64,000 nt of DNA from assembly GCF_900113055.1 (NCBI RefSeq), contig NZ_FONZ01000001.1, positions 372,001-436,000 on the forward strand, read 5' to 3'. Both the position numbers and the translations under genes were made by a program. How positions within the stretch are numbered: position 1 is the first letter of the stretch; each line of letters starts with the position of its first letter. The notes under the pieces were generated by a model. It did not search any database. It worked only from the letters and a program-made list of their open reading frames with translations, and was not told where the DNA came from. Shown one piece after another: positions 16,303 to 24,529 of this stretch. The DNA comes from Flavimobilis marinus. GTDB taxonomy: Bacteria; Actinomycetota; Actinomycetes; Actinomycetales; Cellulomonadaceae.

Positions 16303-17974
16303 ATGTATTCACTTTCGTGAGCAGGGCTGTGGGCCGTGCACTGGCGAGCGCAGCAGTGCTGAGGGCGGCGTTGGCTTGGGCGCGCCACGTCGCAACGTCT
16401 CGTGGCGTCAGACCTCGCGTCTCCCGCCGGTAGGGAACGGAGGACGGCATGAGCTTGCCCCGCAGCGGAGGGCGGTAGATCCCCGCGTGCAAGGGCAGCA
16501 CGAAGTGGGTCGATCCGCGTTCGATGCGCTGCTTGGCCCAGTTGAGCTCTGCGGAGCGCTCTTCATCGGCGCGATGCTCAAGACGCAGTGCCTTCCACCG
16601 TGCCTTCCAGTGCGGGGCGGCATCGTCGACACCGAGGACGACGAACGGACTCTTGACGGCTTCGCGCGCGATCGGTGCCCCGCTGTCCTTCAGCCGGCGA
16701 CAGGCTTCAGTGAGCAGCTCAGCATTGTGCGCGGCTCGCGGGTCGGTGATCTTGCGGACTCGCGAGAGCGCTGCGCGCCACGCGCTCGCCTCATTGCTGG
16801 TCATGACCTCGATGTACGCGGCAATCATCTCCACCTCGCCCTGGACTATCAGGCCCCCACCGACTGAGCGAGCGTGTCCGAGCAGCGCGCGCCCAGCGTG
16901 CGGCCCACGGGAGTGGAGCGCGCGCCTCAGCCGATGGAGCGCTTGCCATCGAATGAACTCTGTCGAAGCGCCAACGATCCCGCCTTCGACTCGGGCGTCG
17001 AGCAGGCGCCAGAACGACGGGTCGCTCGAGTAGTTGTGCAGCGCATCCTCCGGGGTAGCAAGGAACTGCTCGAGGACCGCCATGTGGCTGTCACGCTGCG
17101 TGATCGCTTCGGAGGCGGCTGTGAGGTCGCCGTTGAGCGCACGGTAGAGCCGGTCCATCTCGTCCGGTGCTGCGGTCGGGTCTACCCCCGTCGCGCGGGC
17201 CGGGTCGCTTCCCGCGAGGAGGGCGCGCCGCCGGGCTTCGTGGGTCCATCCGAGGAGCGAGACTTCGTCGTCCGACAGCTGACGAGGTTCAGATCGCGCG
17301 CGAAGGTAGGCGCGCTCCCGTGAGTTCCACGTGCTTGGGTCGAGGGTGCGGCTCGCCGTGGGGTGCCGGAGGAGCGCTTCCTCGGCGAGGACGGTGTCGC
17401 CTGAACCGACCATCGCAGCGGCGTCGGACCGCAGCAGCGCTTCCCCGCTCGCGACGCTCTCGAGGCCCCGCGCGATCTGCGCGGCGGGGGCCAGTTCGCC
17501 CGTGGACATCCGCAAGGGTAGGGAGAGGGCAACGACGTACGCGTCGTCGTCGGCGACATCGATGAACCGCGCTGCATCGAGTGCGCACAAGATCTCGCTA
17601 GCGACCTCGGGCGGTAACGCCTCAAGCGCGCTTTGCGTTCGCGGCCACGCTTGGCTGCGCCATGCCGCGATGCCCGACGCCGTCGGTGCGACCCGGGCGA
17701 TCGTGTCGTCGACCAGGCGCGCGCTCCTTCGAAGGTCATCCTGGAGTTGGCGTCTGGCGGACAGGCGTCGCATCAGGTGCACCAGTTGTCGACGGAGCCT
17801 CGCCTGCTGACGGAGCTCTGCCTCTCCAAGCAGAGCGCTGGTCGCAGCGCGGTGCCGAGCGGCCCGGCGCGCCTCGAGAACTGCTCGACGCTCGAGCTCT
17901 CGCTGGACGAGGTGCTGGCGCTCGATCTGCGCGGGCGAGAGATCCGCGGCAGGTGAGGAGTGCGTCCGAGACAT
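16295..17974 (-). CDS. large helical protein with a C-terminal degenerate J-like domain
   Basis: A 559-residue protein, first gene of the Hsp70-NYN operon. The N-terminal ~110 residues are highly charged, Arg/Gln/Glu-rich helix (coiled coil). The middle is mostly alpha-helical and matches nothing recognised. Residues ~442-485 (SPFVVLGVDDAAPHW, then RLEHRADEER and ELNWAKQRIE) have the rhythm of a J-domain: the YxxLGV opening, the amphipathic helices and the 'xINxAyexL' closing helix. However, the HPD loop that stimulates Hsp70 ATPase is replaced by HRAD. The ATG at 17974 was chosen over 18028 because GAGAGGAG precedes it. It could be a J-like co-chaperone or substrate adaptor; this is inference. 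Confidence 0.55.
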   Translation of the reverse strand: MSRTHSSPAADLSPAQIERQHLVQRELERRAVLEARRAARHRAATSALLGEAELRQQARLRRQLVHLMRRLSARRQLQDDLRRSARLVDDTIARVAPTASGIAAWRSQAWPRTQSALEALPPEVASEILCALDAARFIDVADDDAYVVALSLPLRMSTGELAPAAQIARGLESVASGEALLRSDAAAMVGSGDTVLAEEALLRHPTASRTLDPSTWNSRERAYLRARSEPRQLSDDEVSLLGWTHEARRRALLAGSDPARATGVDPTAAPDEMDRLYRALNGDLTAASEAITQRDSHMAVLEQFLATPEDALHNYSSDPSFWRLLDARVEGGIVGASTEFIRWQALHRLRRALHSRGPHAGRALLGHARSVGGGLIVQGEVEMIAAYIEVMTSNEASAWRAALSRVRKITDPRAAHNAELLTEACRRLKDSGAPIAREAVKSPFVVLGVDDAAPHWKARWKALRLEHRADEERSAELNWAKQRIERGSTHFVLPLHAGIYRPPLRGKLMPSSVPYRRETRGLTPRDVATWRAQANAALSTAALASARPTALLTKVNTYV

Positions 17975-18032
17975 CGCGTCTCCTCTCAGGGGTGTGTGCT
18001 CCAGCGCTGCTGGTCGCTGTATCGGCACGGAT

Positions 18033-18060
18033 CGCGCTCCCCATGAGTTCGGGGAGCGCG
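18033..18060 (-). terminator. 10-bp GC hairpin between the 18101 gene and the Hsp70-NYN operon
   Basis: CGCGCTCCCC (18033-18042) pairs perfectly with GGGGAGCGCG (18051-18060) across an 8-base loop. It follows the end of the membrane-anchored protein gene (minus strand) and precedes the start of the three-gene operon, so that operon likely has its own promoter in 17975-18032. A second small hairpin, GGTCT/AGACC, is at 18068-18081. Confidence 0.5.
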
Positions 18061-18100
18061 CCCGGCCGGTCTGAAGAGACCGTCGTCGGCCCTCGACGAC

Positions 18101-18829
18101 CTAACTTCCCGCGACGAAGAACACCGGATCCGACCACCCGGCCGTGAGCGTCCACAGCCCCTCGGCGCCCTCCGGGACGACGACGCAGGTGTTGCCCTTC
18201 GCGACGCCGCCCTCGTACAGCTCACCGACGTCGTCCAGGTCGTCGGGGATCATACCGCAGCGGTCCTCGTAGGTGACGCCGTCGGCACCGACGAACTTCA
18301 CGCGGAGGTCGAGCCAGGCGAACCCGGACTCGTCCCCGATGTAGGTCGCGGTGACGGGCACGAGGTAGAACTCGAAGCCGTCGGCGGGTGGGTCGTTGAA
18401 CTGGTTCTCGGCCTTGACGCGTTTCCATGCCTCGGTGGGCTCGCCGAGCGTGACGGACCAGTCTTCGTTCCCGACGGTTTCGCCGATCGTGAAGGGGGCG
18501 CTCCGGCTGCCTTCGGCGGCAGCATCCGGGGTGGGCGTCGGCTCGTCGTCTGCGGGTTCGGTGGTCGGCTCGACCGCGGACGGGCTGGGAGTCGCCGGGT
18601 CCTCCGTCGTGGACGCAGTCGTGCTGGCTGCGGACGGGAGGGTCACGGCTGGCGTGTCGTCAGACTGGGTGCCCACGGAGCCAAGGATCAGACCCAGCAC
18701 GAGCCCGCCCGCGCCCCACGAGGCGGCGATGAGCTTGGTGCGCGGCTTCCTCCGGGTGGGAGGCGGCGGGGGCGGGGTGAGTGGGTCGTAGGCAGGGCCA
18801 GGAGTTGGGGCGGCCGGGGGCGGTGTCAT
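18101..18829 (-). CDS. membrane-anchored protein with extracytoplasmic Ig-like (DUF4352-like) domain
   Basis: A 242-residue protein. The first ~30 residues are Pro-rich and cytosolic, followed by RRKPRTK and a single transmembrane helix (~34-52, ending GLILGSVG), a Ser/Thr/Pro-rich linker (~55-105) and a C-terminal beta-rich domain (EDWSVTLGEPTEAWK, EFYLVPVTATYIG, GNTCVVVPEGAEG) of the type found in many actinobacterial surface lipoproteins. Two cysteines in the outer domain could form a disulphide. An AAGGAGAT ribosome-binding site supports the start. Function unknown; it diverges from the restriction operon and has the same Pro-rich/one-helix plan as the protein at 23804. Confidence 0.7.
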   Translation of the reverse strand: MTPPPAAPTPGPAYDPLTPPPPPPTRRKPRTKLIAASWGAGGLVLGLILGSVGTQSDDTPAVTLPSAASTTASTTEDPATPSPSAVEPTTEPADDEPTPTPDAAAEGSRSAPFTIGETVGNEDWSVTLGEPTEAWKRVKAENQFNDPPADGFEFYLVPVTATYIGDESGFAWLDLRVKFVGADGVTYEDRCGMIPDDLDDVGELYEGGVAKGNTCVVVPEGAEGLWTLTAGWSDPVFFVAGS

Positions 18830-18903
18830 CTCGATCTCCTTTGCGTCGGTCGTGGTGGTGCCACTCTGTCTGCGGCCGGCCGATTTGCCCTAGCAATGCG
18901 CGC

Positions 18904-18959
18904 GATAATGGGGGTTATCAAGCAACAGGCTGTTGTGGGTCACGCCGCCGGTCTAGATT
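18904..18959 (+). promoter_or_regulatory. two inverted repeats and a -10-like box ahead of the restriction operon
   Basis: In the 169-base divergent gap, GATAA-N6-TTATC (18904-18919) and CAACAG-G-CTGTTG (18923-18935) are perfect inverted repeats. TAGATT (18954-18959) would suit a -10 box about 40 bases before the start at 18999. The first gene of the operon encodes an N-terminal HTH, so one repeat could be its own operator. No controller-protein gene is otherwise visible. Confidence 0.4.
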
Positions 18960-18998
18960 GACCACACGACATCAACGGACCCACCAGGGAGGTGCGGC

Positions 18999-21035
18999 AT
19001 GACGATCACTTCGGCACCCGCACCACTCATGACCCTCGCGGACGTTGCCGCGCTCGCTCAGGTCCAGCGTCCGGTGGTCTCGATGTGGCGCCGGCGCAAG
19101 GCGGAGAGCGCTCAGCCGTTTCCGGCTCCCGCGGTGCTCGAAGAGGGCCGCGAGTACTTCGACCAGGCCTCCGTGGTCGAGTGGCTGCTCGCGACGGCGC
19201 TCGGTAACAACCCGGCTGTGGCGGAGGACGCCGCGATGTTCGTCGCACTGGACGCGCTTGGGTCCGCTGAGCGTCCGACGGCGCTGGCCGGGCTCACGTC
19301 CCTCCTCGCGGTCAAGGCGCTCACCGGTGAGGAGCTGTCCGCCCGCTCGGCCGCGGAGCTCCTTGAGCTGGCCGACGACGTCGATCCCGCCGACGCCTTC
19401 GTCTACAGCGAGATCGACGCGCTGGGGGAGAGCGCACCCGACTGGGCGGCACGCGCGGACGCCATGGCTGCGGCTGCCTATACGCCGTCGGCGGCGCTCG
19501 CGGCTCTCGACGCGATGCGCGTGCGCCTCGGGATGCACGTCGCGGGCGCGACAGCGCTCGACGCGCGGGCGGCCGACTTCGTCGCTCGAATCGTCGCGAC
19601 GGTGCTCGGTGTCGAGGGGCCCGCGGCCATCGTCGCCGCCACGGGGGCGACCTCGACCCTGGGGCGTGCGCGCGCCCGGTTCCTGGAGGGTGCCGAACCC
19701 GAGGTCCTGCTCCCGCTCGCGCGCAGCGCCGCCGGACGGCATGCCCACCGACTGCTGGCTGGGGCGGGCTGGTCGACCCGCGTGGTCGGGGGTGACCTGC
19801 TGGAGCAGGTGCCGACGGGCAGCGTGCTCTACGCGCAGTTCCCGAGCCCGGAGCTCGTCGACGCGTCTGACGCGCAGGTGCTGGAAGCGGTCGAGGAGCT
19901 TGCGCTGTCGATGCGGGACGAGGATCGCGCCGTGGTCGTCGCCCCGGCGAGCGGGCTGGTGCAGGCGACGACGCCGGCGCTCGCGCAGGCGCGCGCTGCG
20001 GTGCTGCGCACGGGTCGGGTGCGCGCGGTCCTGCTCCTGCCCGCGGGGTGCTGGCCGGCCCACCCGCGACAGCGCCTGGCGATTTGGGTGCTCGGCTCCG
20101 CGCACCCGGGTGTTCCAGTCGAGCGGCGGTGGGTCACGGTCGCGGAGCCGGACAGTGCCGCCCTTGATGAGCCGAGAGTGGAGGACGTCGTCACGGATGT
20201 CCTCGCGGCCCTCGGCGATGAGCGAGCGGTCCGTGCTCACGCCTTCCGCTACGCGCGCGTCGTCGGCACGAGCGACCTCGTGGCCACGCGCGGCGACCTC
20301 GTCGGACCGCCCGACGTGACCCGGGCGCGCGCACAGATCGACTCGGTAGCTGCCGCGCTGCGCGTGGAGGAGGCCGCGGCCCGAGTCTCCGTTCCGGTCG
20401 TGCCGTTCGGCGTCGAGGTCGAGCATCACGAGCCCGGCCCGAGGCCGACGACGACGCTCGGAGCACTTGTCCGCGACAAGGCCGTGCGCCGCGTGGCGGG
20501 GAGCCGGATCGCCGCCGAGGACATCGAGGACGGGGGCAGTGGCGCGGTCGTCCTCGGGGTTGCCGAACTTATGGGCGACAGCCCGCGAGGGGCCAGGACA
20601 GTCGACCGCCTGACCCTCGCGGGCAGCTATCCGTCCTCGCGCTACACCCAGCCGGGGGACGTCGTGTTCTGCACGTCCCCGACGCCGCGTGCCTTTGTGG
20701 ACACCGACGGAGTGTGCGTCGTCGCATCGCCCGCACGTGTCCTCCGCCTGACGGAATCCGCGCCGGCCGGCCTCCTCCCGGAGGTCCTCGCGCAGGCGAT
20801 CCGCGCCGCCCCGCCGGGCGAGCCGTGGCGATCGTGGCGCGTGCCCCTGGTCCCCGACGCTCAGGCGCCGGTGCTGCAGGACGCGCTCGAGCGGTCGGCC
20901 CAGGTGCGGGCCGATCTGCAGGCCCGTCTCGCCGCCCTCGACGACGCCACCACCACCCTGACTGACGCCGTTGCGTGCGGCGCCCTCGCCCTCACGTCTG
21001 CGCGTGCCGACGTATCCACTGAGAAGGAAGGCTGA
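18999..21035 (+). CDS. HTH + degenerate N6-methylase-like + HsdS-like TRD fusion in a type I R-M operon
   Basis: A 678-residue protein heading the restriction operon. Residues ~10-60 are a helix-turn-helix (TLADVAALAQVQRPVVSMWRRR). Residues ~205-400 follow the layout of the HsdM catalytic domain (VVGGDLLEQVPTGSVLYAQF, then AVVVAPASGLV and VRAVLLLPAGCW), but where the catalytic NPPF should be there is AQFPSPE, and the SAM loop is not recognisable. The last ~200 residues look like an HsdS target-recognition half (YTQPGDVVFCTSPTPRAFVD, then a closing coiled coil with ALTSARAD). GGGAGGT precedes the ATG. It ends two bases before hsdM. It may be a third, non-catalytic subunit or a regulator; no methylase activity is expected. 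Confidence 0.65.
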   Translation: MTITSAPAPLMTLADVAALAQVQRPVVSMWRRRKAESAQPFPAPAVLEEGREYFDQASVVEWLLATALGNNPAVAEDAAMFVALDALGSAERPTALAGLTSLLAVKALTGEELSARSAAELLELADDVDPADAFVYSEIDALGESAPDWAARADAMAAAAYTPSAALAALDAMRVRLGMHVAGATALDARAADFVARIVATVLGVEGPAAIVAATGATSTLGRARARFLEGAEPEVLLPLARSAAGRHAHRLLAGAGWSTRVVGGDLLEQVPTGSVLYAQFPSPELVDASDAQVLEAVEELALSMRDEDRAVVVAPASGLVQATTPALAQARAAVLRTGRVRAVLLLPAGCWPAHPRQRLAIWVLGSAHPGVPVERRWVTVAEPDSAALDEPRVEDVVTDVLAALGDERAVRAHAFRYARVVGTSDLVATRGDLVGPPDVTRARAQIDSVAAALRVEEAAARVSVPVVPFGVEVEHHEPGPRPTTTLGALVRDKAVRRVAGSRIAAEDIEDGGSGAVVLGVAELMGDSPRGARTVDRLTLAGSYPSSRYTQPGDVVFCTSPTPRAFVDTDGVCVVASPARVLRLTESAPAGLLPEVLAQAIRAAPPGEPWRSWRVPLVPDAQAPVLQDALERSAQVRADLQARLAALDDATTTLTDAVACGALALTSARADVSTEKEG

Positions 21036-21037
21036 CC

Positions 21038-22663
21038 ATGCCCCCCAGGAAGCGTTCTGCGGATCCGTCCGCGCCCATGACGATGAAGGAGCTCAAGGAC
21101 ACGCTGTGGAAGGCAGCGGACAAGCTGCGCGGCTCGATGGATGCCTCGCAGTACAAGGACGTGATCCTCGGGCTCGTGTTCCTCAAGTACGTGTCGGACG
21201 CGTTCGACGAGCGCCGCCAGCAGATCAACGACGACCTCCTGGCGGAGGGCTACCGCGAGGATCAGGTGGCCGGGCTGCTGGACGACATCGACGAGTACAC
21301 CGGTGCCGGCGTCTTCTGGGTGCCGACGACGGCGCGCTGGCGCTACCTCGCGGAGCACGCGAAGGGCCTGCCGGCGGCGATGGGCGAGCCCGCGCGGACG
21401 GTCGGCGAGCTGGTCGATGACGCGATGGCGCTCATCATGGGCGCGAACCCCTCGCTCGTGGGGACGCTGCCGCGCATCTTCAACCAGGACAACGTCGAGC
21501 AGCGCCGCCTGGGCGAGCTGATCGACCTGCTGAACGACACCCGGTTCACCGGTGGTGGCGCGAGCAAGGCGCGCGACCTGCTGGGGGAGGTGTACGAGTA
21601 CTTCCTGGGCAAGTTCGCCGCCGCCGAGGGCAAGCGGGGTGGGGAGTTCTACACGCCCCCGGGTGTGGTGCGGGTGCTCGTCGAGGTGCTCGAGCCCTAC
21701 CAGGGCCGGGTGTACGACCCGTGCTGCGGGTCGGGCGGCATGTTCGTGCAGACAGAGAAGTTCCTCGAGCGGCACGACGCCGACACTCAGGCCATCTCGA
21801 TCTTCGGCCAGGAGCTCAATGAGCGCACGTGGCGCATGGCGAAGATGAACCTCGCGGTGCACGGCCTGAATGCGAACCTGGGCAGCAAGTGGCAGGACAC
21901 GTTCGCGCGCGACATCCACCCGGACGTGGCGATGGATTATGTCCTGGCGAACCCGCCGTTCAACATCAAGGACTGGGCGCGTTCGGAGAGCGACCCGCGG
22001 TGGAAGTACGGCGTGCCGCCCGCGGGGAACGCGAACTACGCGTGGGTGCAGCACATCCTGTCGAAGCTCGCCCCGGGCGGGTCCGCGGGCGTCGTGATGG
22101 CGAACGGTTCCATGTCGACCAACTCCGGGGGAGAGGGCGACATCCGGGCGCGAATCGTCGAGGCGGACCTGGTGTCCTGCATGGTGGCGCTGCCCACTCA
22201 GCTGTTCCGGTCGACGGGCATCCCGGTGTGCGTGTGGTTCTTCGCCAAGGACAAGACGGCGGGCGACGGCGGGGCGGTCGACCGCACCGGCCAGGTGCTC
22301 TTCATCGATGCCCGCAACCTCGGACACATGGTCGACCGCGCGGAGCGCGCGCTGTCCGACGCCGACATCGCGCGCATCGCCAGCACGTTCCACGCCTGGC
22401 GCGGGACGCCGTCGGCGATCGAGGCCGGGCAGACGTACGACGACGTCGCGGGGTTCTGCAAGTCAGCGACTCTCGCCGAGATCAAGGCGGCGGACTACGC
22501 GCTCACGCCCGGGCGGTATGTCGGTGCGGCCGAGGTCGAGGAGGACGCCGAGCCGCTCGACGAGAAGATCGAGCGGTTGACGGGCGAGCTGTTCGCGCAG
22601 TTCGAAGAGTCCGCCCGGCTCGAGCAGGTCGTCCGCGAGCAGCTGGGGAGGATCCGTGGCTGA
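21038..22663 (+). CDS. hsdM: type I restriction-modification methylase HsdM
   Basis: A 541-residue N6-adenine DNA methyltransferase subunit. The N-terminal helical domain (MKELKDTLWKAADKLRGSMD) is typical. The SAM-binding loop YDPCCGSGGMFVQ is at ~226-238 and the catalytic NPPF at ~306 (YVLANPPFNIKDW). It methylates the adenines of a bipartite site together with HsdS, protecting host DNA. It overlaps hsdS by eight bases (GTGGCTGA). Confidence 0.95.
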   Translation: MPPRKRSADPSAPMTMKELKDTLWKAADKLRGSMDASQYKDVILGLVFLKYVSDAFDERRQQINDDLLAEGYREDQVAGLLDDIDEYTGAGVFWVPTTARWRYLAEHAKGLPAAMGEPARTVGELVDDAMALIMGANPSLVGTLPRIFNQDNVEQRRLGELIDLLNDTRFTGGGASKARDLLGEVYEYFLGKFAAAEGKRGGEFYTPPGVVRVLVEVLEPYQGRVYDPCCGSGGMFVQTEKFLERHDADTQAISIFGQELNERTWRMAKMNLAVHGLNANLGSKWQDTFARDIHPDVAMDYVLANPPFNIKDWARSESDPRWKYGVPPAGNANYAWVQHILSKLAPGGSAGVVMANGSMSTNSGGEGDIRARIVEADLVSCMVALPTQLFRSTGIPVCVWFFAKDKTAGDGGAVDRTGQVLFIDARNLGHMVDRAERALSDADIARIASTFHAWRGTPSAIEAGQTYDDVAGFCKSATLAEIKAADYALTPGRYVGAAEVEEDAEPLDEKIERLTGELFAQFEESARLEQVVREQLGRIRG

Positions 22664-23807
22664 CTTCTATCTCAGCGACGTCTGCGATCAAATCGTCGAC
22701 TGTGAGCATAAGTCGGCGCCGATCGATTTGACCGGTGAGTGCTTTGCGGTCGGAACGCCTGCGATGCGCGGAAACATCATCAACTTCGATGAGGCTCGAC
22801 GGATCTCACGCGAGACATACGATCTGTGGACGAAGCGGCTGTGCCCGCAGGAGGGGGACCTCTTGCTGGCGCGTGAAGCTCCAGTCGGGCCTGTCGTGCG
22901 CATTCCTCGAGGCGTTCGTGTCGCTCCGGGCCAGCGCACCGTTCTTTTGCGTCCTGCTCGAGATCGAGCGGATAGCCGATTCCTGTACTATTTGCTTACA
23001 TCTCCAAAAAATCTGGCGCTGCTACAAGTCAAGGCCGCCGGCTCGACCGTCCCGCACTTGAACGTTGCGGACGTCCGGACGTTTCCGCTAACCGGTTTCC
23101 CCGCCCTCGACAAGCAGCGAGCGATCGCGGAGGTGCTGGGCGCGCTCGACGACAAGATCGCCGCCAACACGAAGATGATCGCGATCGGGGAAGGGCTCAT
23201 AGACGCTCACTTTGAGCGCTCCATTGCCGGCGATTCGGAGACTGCGACCTTGGCGACAGTTGCCGAGTTTCACAATCGTCTCCGCGTTCCACTGTCGTCG
23301 CGGGAGCGTGAATCGCGGCCAGGGCCGATCCCTTACTATGGAGCCAGTGGTGTCTTTGGGTGGGTGGACGAAGCCCTCTTTGACGATCGCCTGGTTCTCG
23401 TCGGCGAGGATGGTTCTGTGATCACAGAACAGCGCCGGCCGGTGACGCAGTATATCTGGGGTCCTGCGTGGGTGAACAACCATGCACACGTGCTTTCAGG
23501 CCGCGGCGTCTCCACGGAAGTGCTCTATGTCGCGATTCGCCGTGCAGATGTCTCAACACTAGTCACAGGTGCCGTACAACCGAAGATCAGTATGGGCAAT
23601 CTCAAGCGGCTGGAGATTCGCCTTCCGGTGGCGGACGCGCGGCAGGACCTCGAGCGGAGCGCCGCCGCCTGGTTCGCAACTCGTCGGAATCTCTACGCGG
23701 AGAACGCCACTCTCGCGGCCACCCGCGACGCCCTGCTCCCCGCTCTCATGTCGGGCACGCTCCGCGTGCGCGACGCCATCGACCTCGTTGAGGAGACCGC
23801 ATCATGA
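22656..23807 (+). CDS. hsdS: type I restriction-modification specificity subunit HsdS
   Basis: A 383-residue protein with two target-recognition domains, each followed by a dimerising helix. TRD1 is ~1-150, closing with ALDKQRAIAEVLGALDDKIAANTKMI. TRD2 is ~195-335 (PIPYYGASGVFGWVD, then AVQPKISMGNLKRLEIRLPVAD), closing with ARQDLERSAAAWFATRR and ALLPALMSGTLRVRDA. It sets the DNA sequence recognised by the M and R subunits. Base composition is visibly less GC-rich inside the TRDs than in hsdM or hsdR, as expected if these modules are exchanged by recombination. It starts at a GTG overlapping hsdM and ends in an ATGA overlap with the next gene. Confidence 0.94.
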   Translation: MADFYLSDVCDQIVDCEHKSAPIDLTGECFAVGTPAMRGNIINFDEARRISRETYDLWTKRLCPQEGDLLLAREAPVGPVVRIPRGVRVAPGQRTVLLRPARDRADSRFLYYLLTSPKNLALLQVKAAGSTVPHLNVADVRTFPLTGFPALDKQRAIAEVLGALDDKIAANTKMIAIGEGLIDAHFERSIAGDSETATLATVAEFHNRLRVPLSSRERESRPGPIPYYGASGVFGWVDEALFDDRLVLVGEDGSVITEQRRPVTQYIWGPAWVNNHAHVLSGRGVSTEVLYVAIRRADVSTLVTGAVQPKISMGNLKRLEIRLPVADARQDLERSAAAWFATRRNLYAENATLAATRDALLPALMSGTLRVRDAIDLVEETAS

Positions 23808-24346
23808 CTGACCAGTTCGCACCGCCGCCCGACCACCAGCCCCAGGTCACGACGCCACCCAACCCGCCGGTCCCTCCCAGCCCAGCGCCGTCGTCGTCGG
23901 CCGAGTGGCCCCCGCCTGCCCGGCGTCCGCGCCCGGCGTGGGTGCTCCCGGTGGCGACGGGAGTCGTGGGCCTGCTGCTCGGCGCGGGCGGCGTCGGCGT
24001 CGTCGTCGCGGTCATGAACAAGTCAGCGCAGGCGGCGACGCTCGAGGTGCTCTCGGACGCCGTCGACGCCTGTGACCTCGCCGGCGCCTCCGGAATCACG
24101 GTCGCCGACGAGGGCGCCTCCCTCATCTTCGACACCAAGGGTGAGGAGGACTTCATGGGCGCCGACTACCTCGACACGGCCTGCCTGTTCGCCGAGCTGG
24201 ACATGCCGACGCACATCACCTCCCACATCAGCCAGACGACCTCGATGGACGGCCGGCAGACCGAGGAGTGGGACGACCTCTCAGTCTCCTGGTCGTACCA
24301 CCCGGATCGCGGCCTCGATGGGGTCCTGACCGTGGGTGCCGACTGA
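23804..24346 (+). CDS. small single-helix membrane protein between hsdS and hsdR
   Basis: A 180-residue protein that starts inside the hsdS stop (ATGA), so it is translated with the restriction operon. Its first ~45 residues are Pro-rich and cytosolic. A transmembrane helix (~47-70, WVLPVATGVVGLLLGAGGVG) is followed by an extracytoplasmic part with two cysteines (DACDLAG, DTACLFA) that could form a disulphide. No family is recognised. Type I systems normally have no membrane component, so its place between hsdS and hsdR is unusual. It shares its plan with the protein at 18101. Confidence 0.75.
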   Translation: MTDQFAPPPDHQPQVTTPPNPPVPPSPAPSSSAEWPPPARRPRPAWVLPVATGVVGLLLGAGGVGVVVAVMNKSAQAATLEVLSDAVDACDLAGASGITVADEGASLIFDTKGEEDFMGADYLDTACLFAELDMPTHITSHISQTTSMDGRQTEEWDDLSVSWSYHPDRGLDGVLTVGAD

Positions 24347-24529
24347 CGTTGGGGCCACGCCCCGCCACTCTTAAGACGACTCTCAAGGGACTTACAAGGT
24401 GAAGTCGCAGGTTAAGAGCAGAAGTCCGATGCCACGTCTTCGTGCGCACGCTTTGGCCGCCATGCCCGACTCCTGGGTGAGCCAAGAACGCCGCGACCAC
24501 TGGACCAGACCCGCGTCGAAGGAGACATC
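24347..24529 (+). other. 183-base spacer before hsdR with a CTCTTAA/TTAAGAG inverted repeat
   Basis: This spacer breaks the otherwise overlapping operon. CTCTTAA (24368-24374) and TTAAGAG (24412-24418) form a 7-bp inverted repeat 37 bases apart in a locally AT-richer stretch. It may hold a separate hsdR promoter or operator, which would let methylase appear before the nuclease. No coding sequence is supported here. Confidence 0.35.

Noticed and set aside
18930-18959. TTGTGG as the -35 partner of TAGATT
   Set aside because: Spacing is only 15 bases; the -10 call is kept as tentative but the -35 is not claimed.
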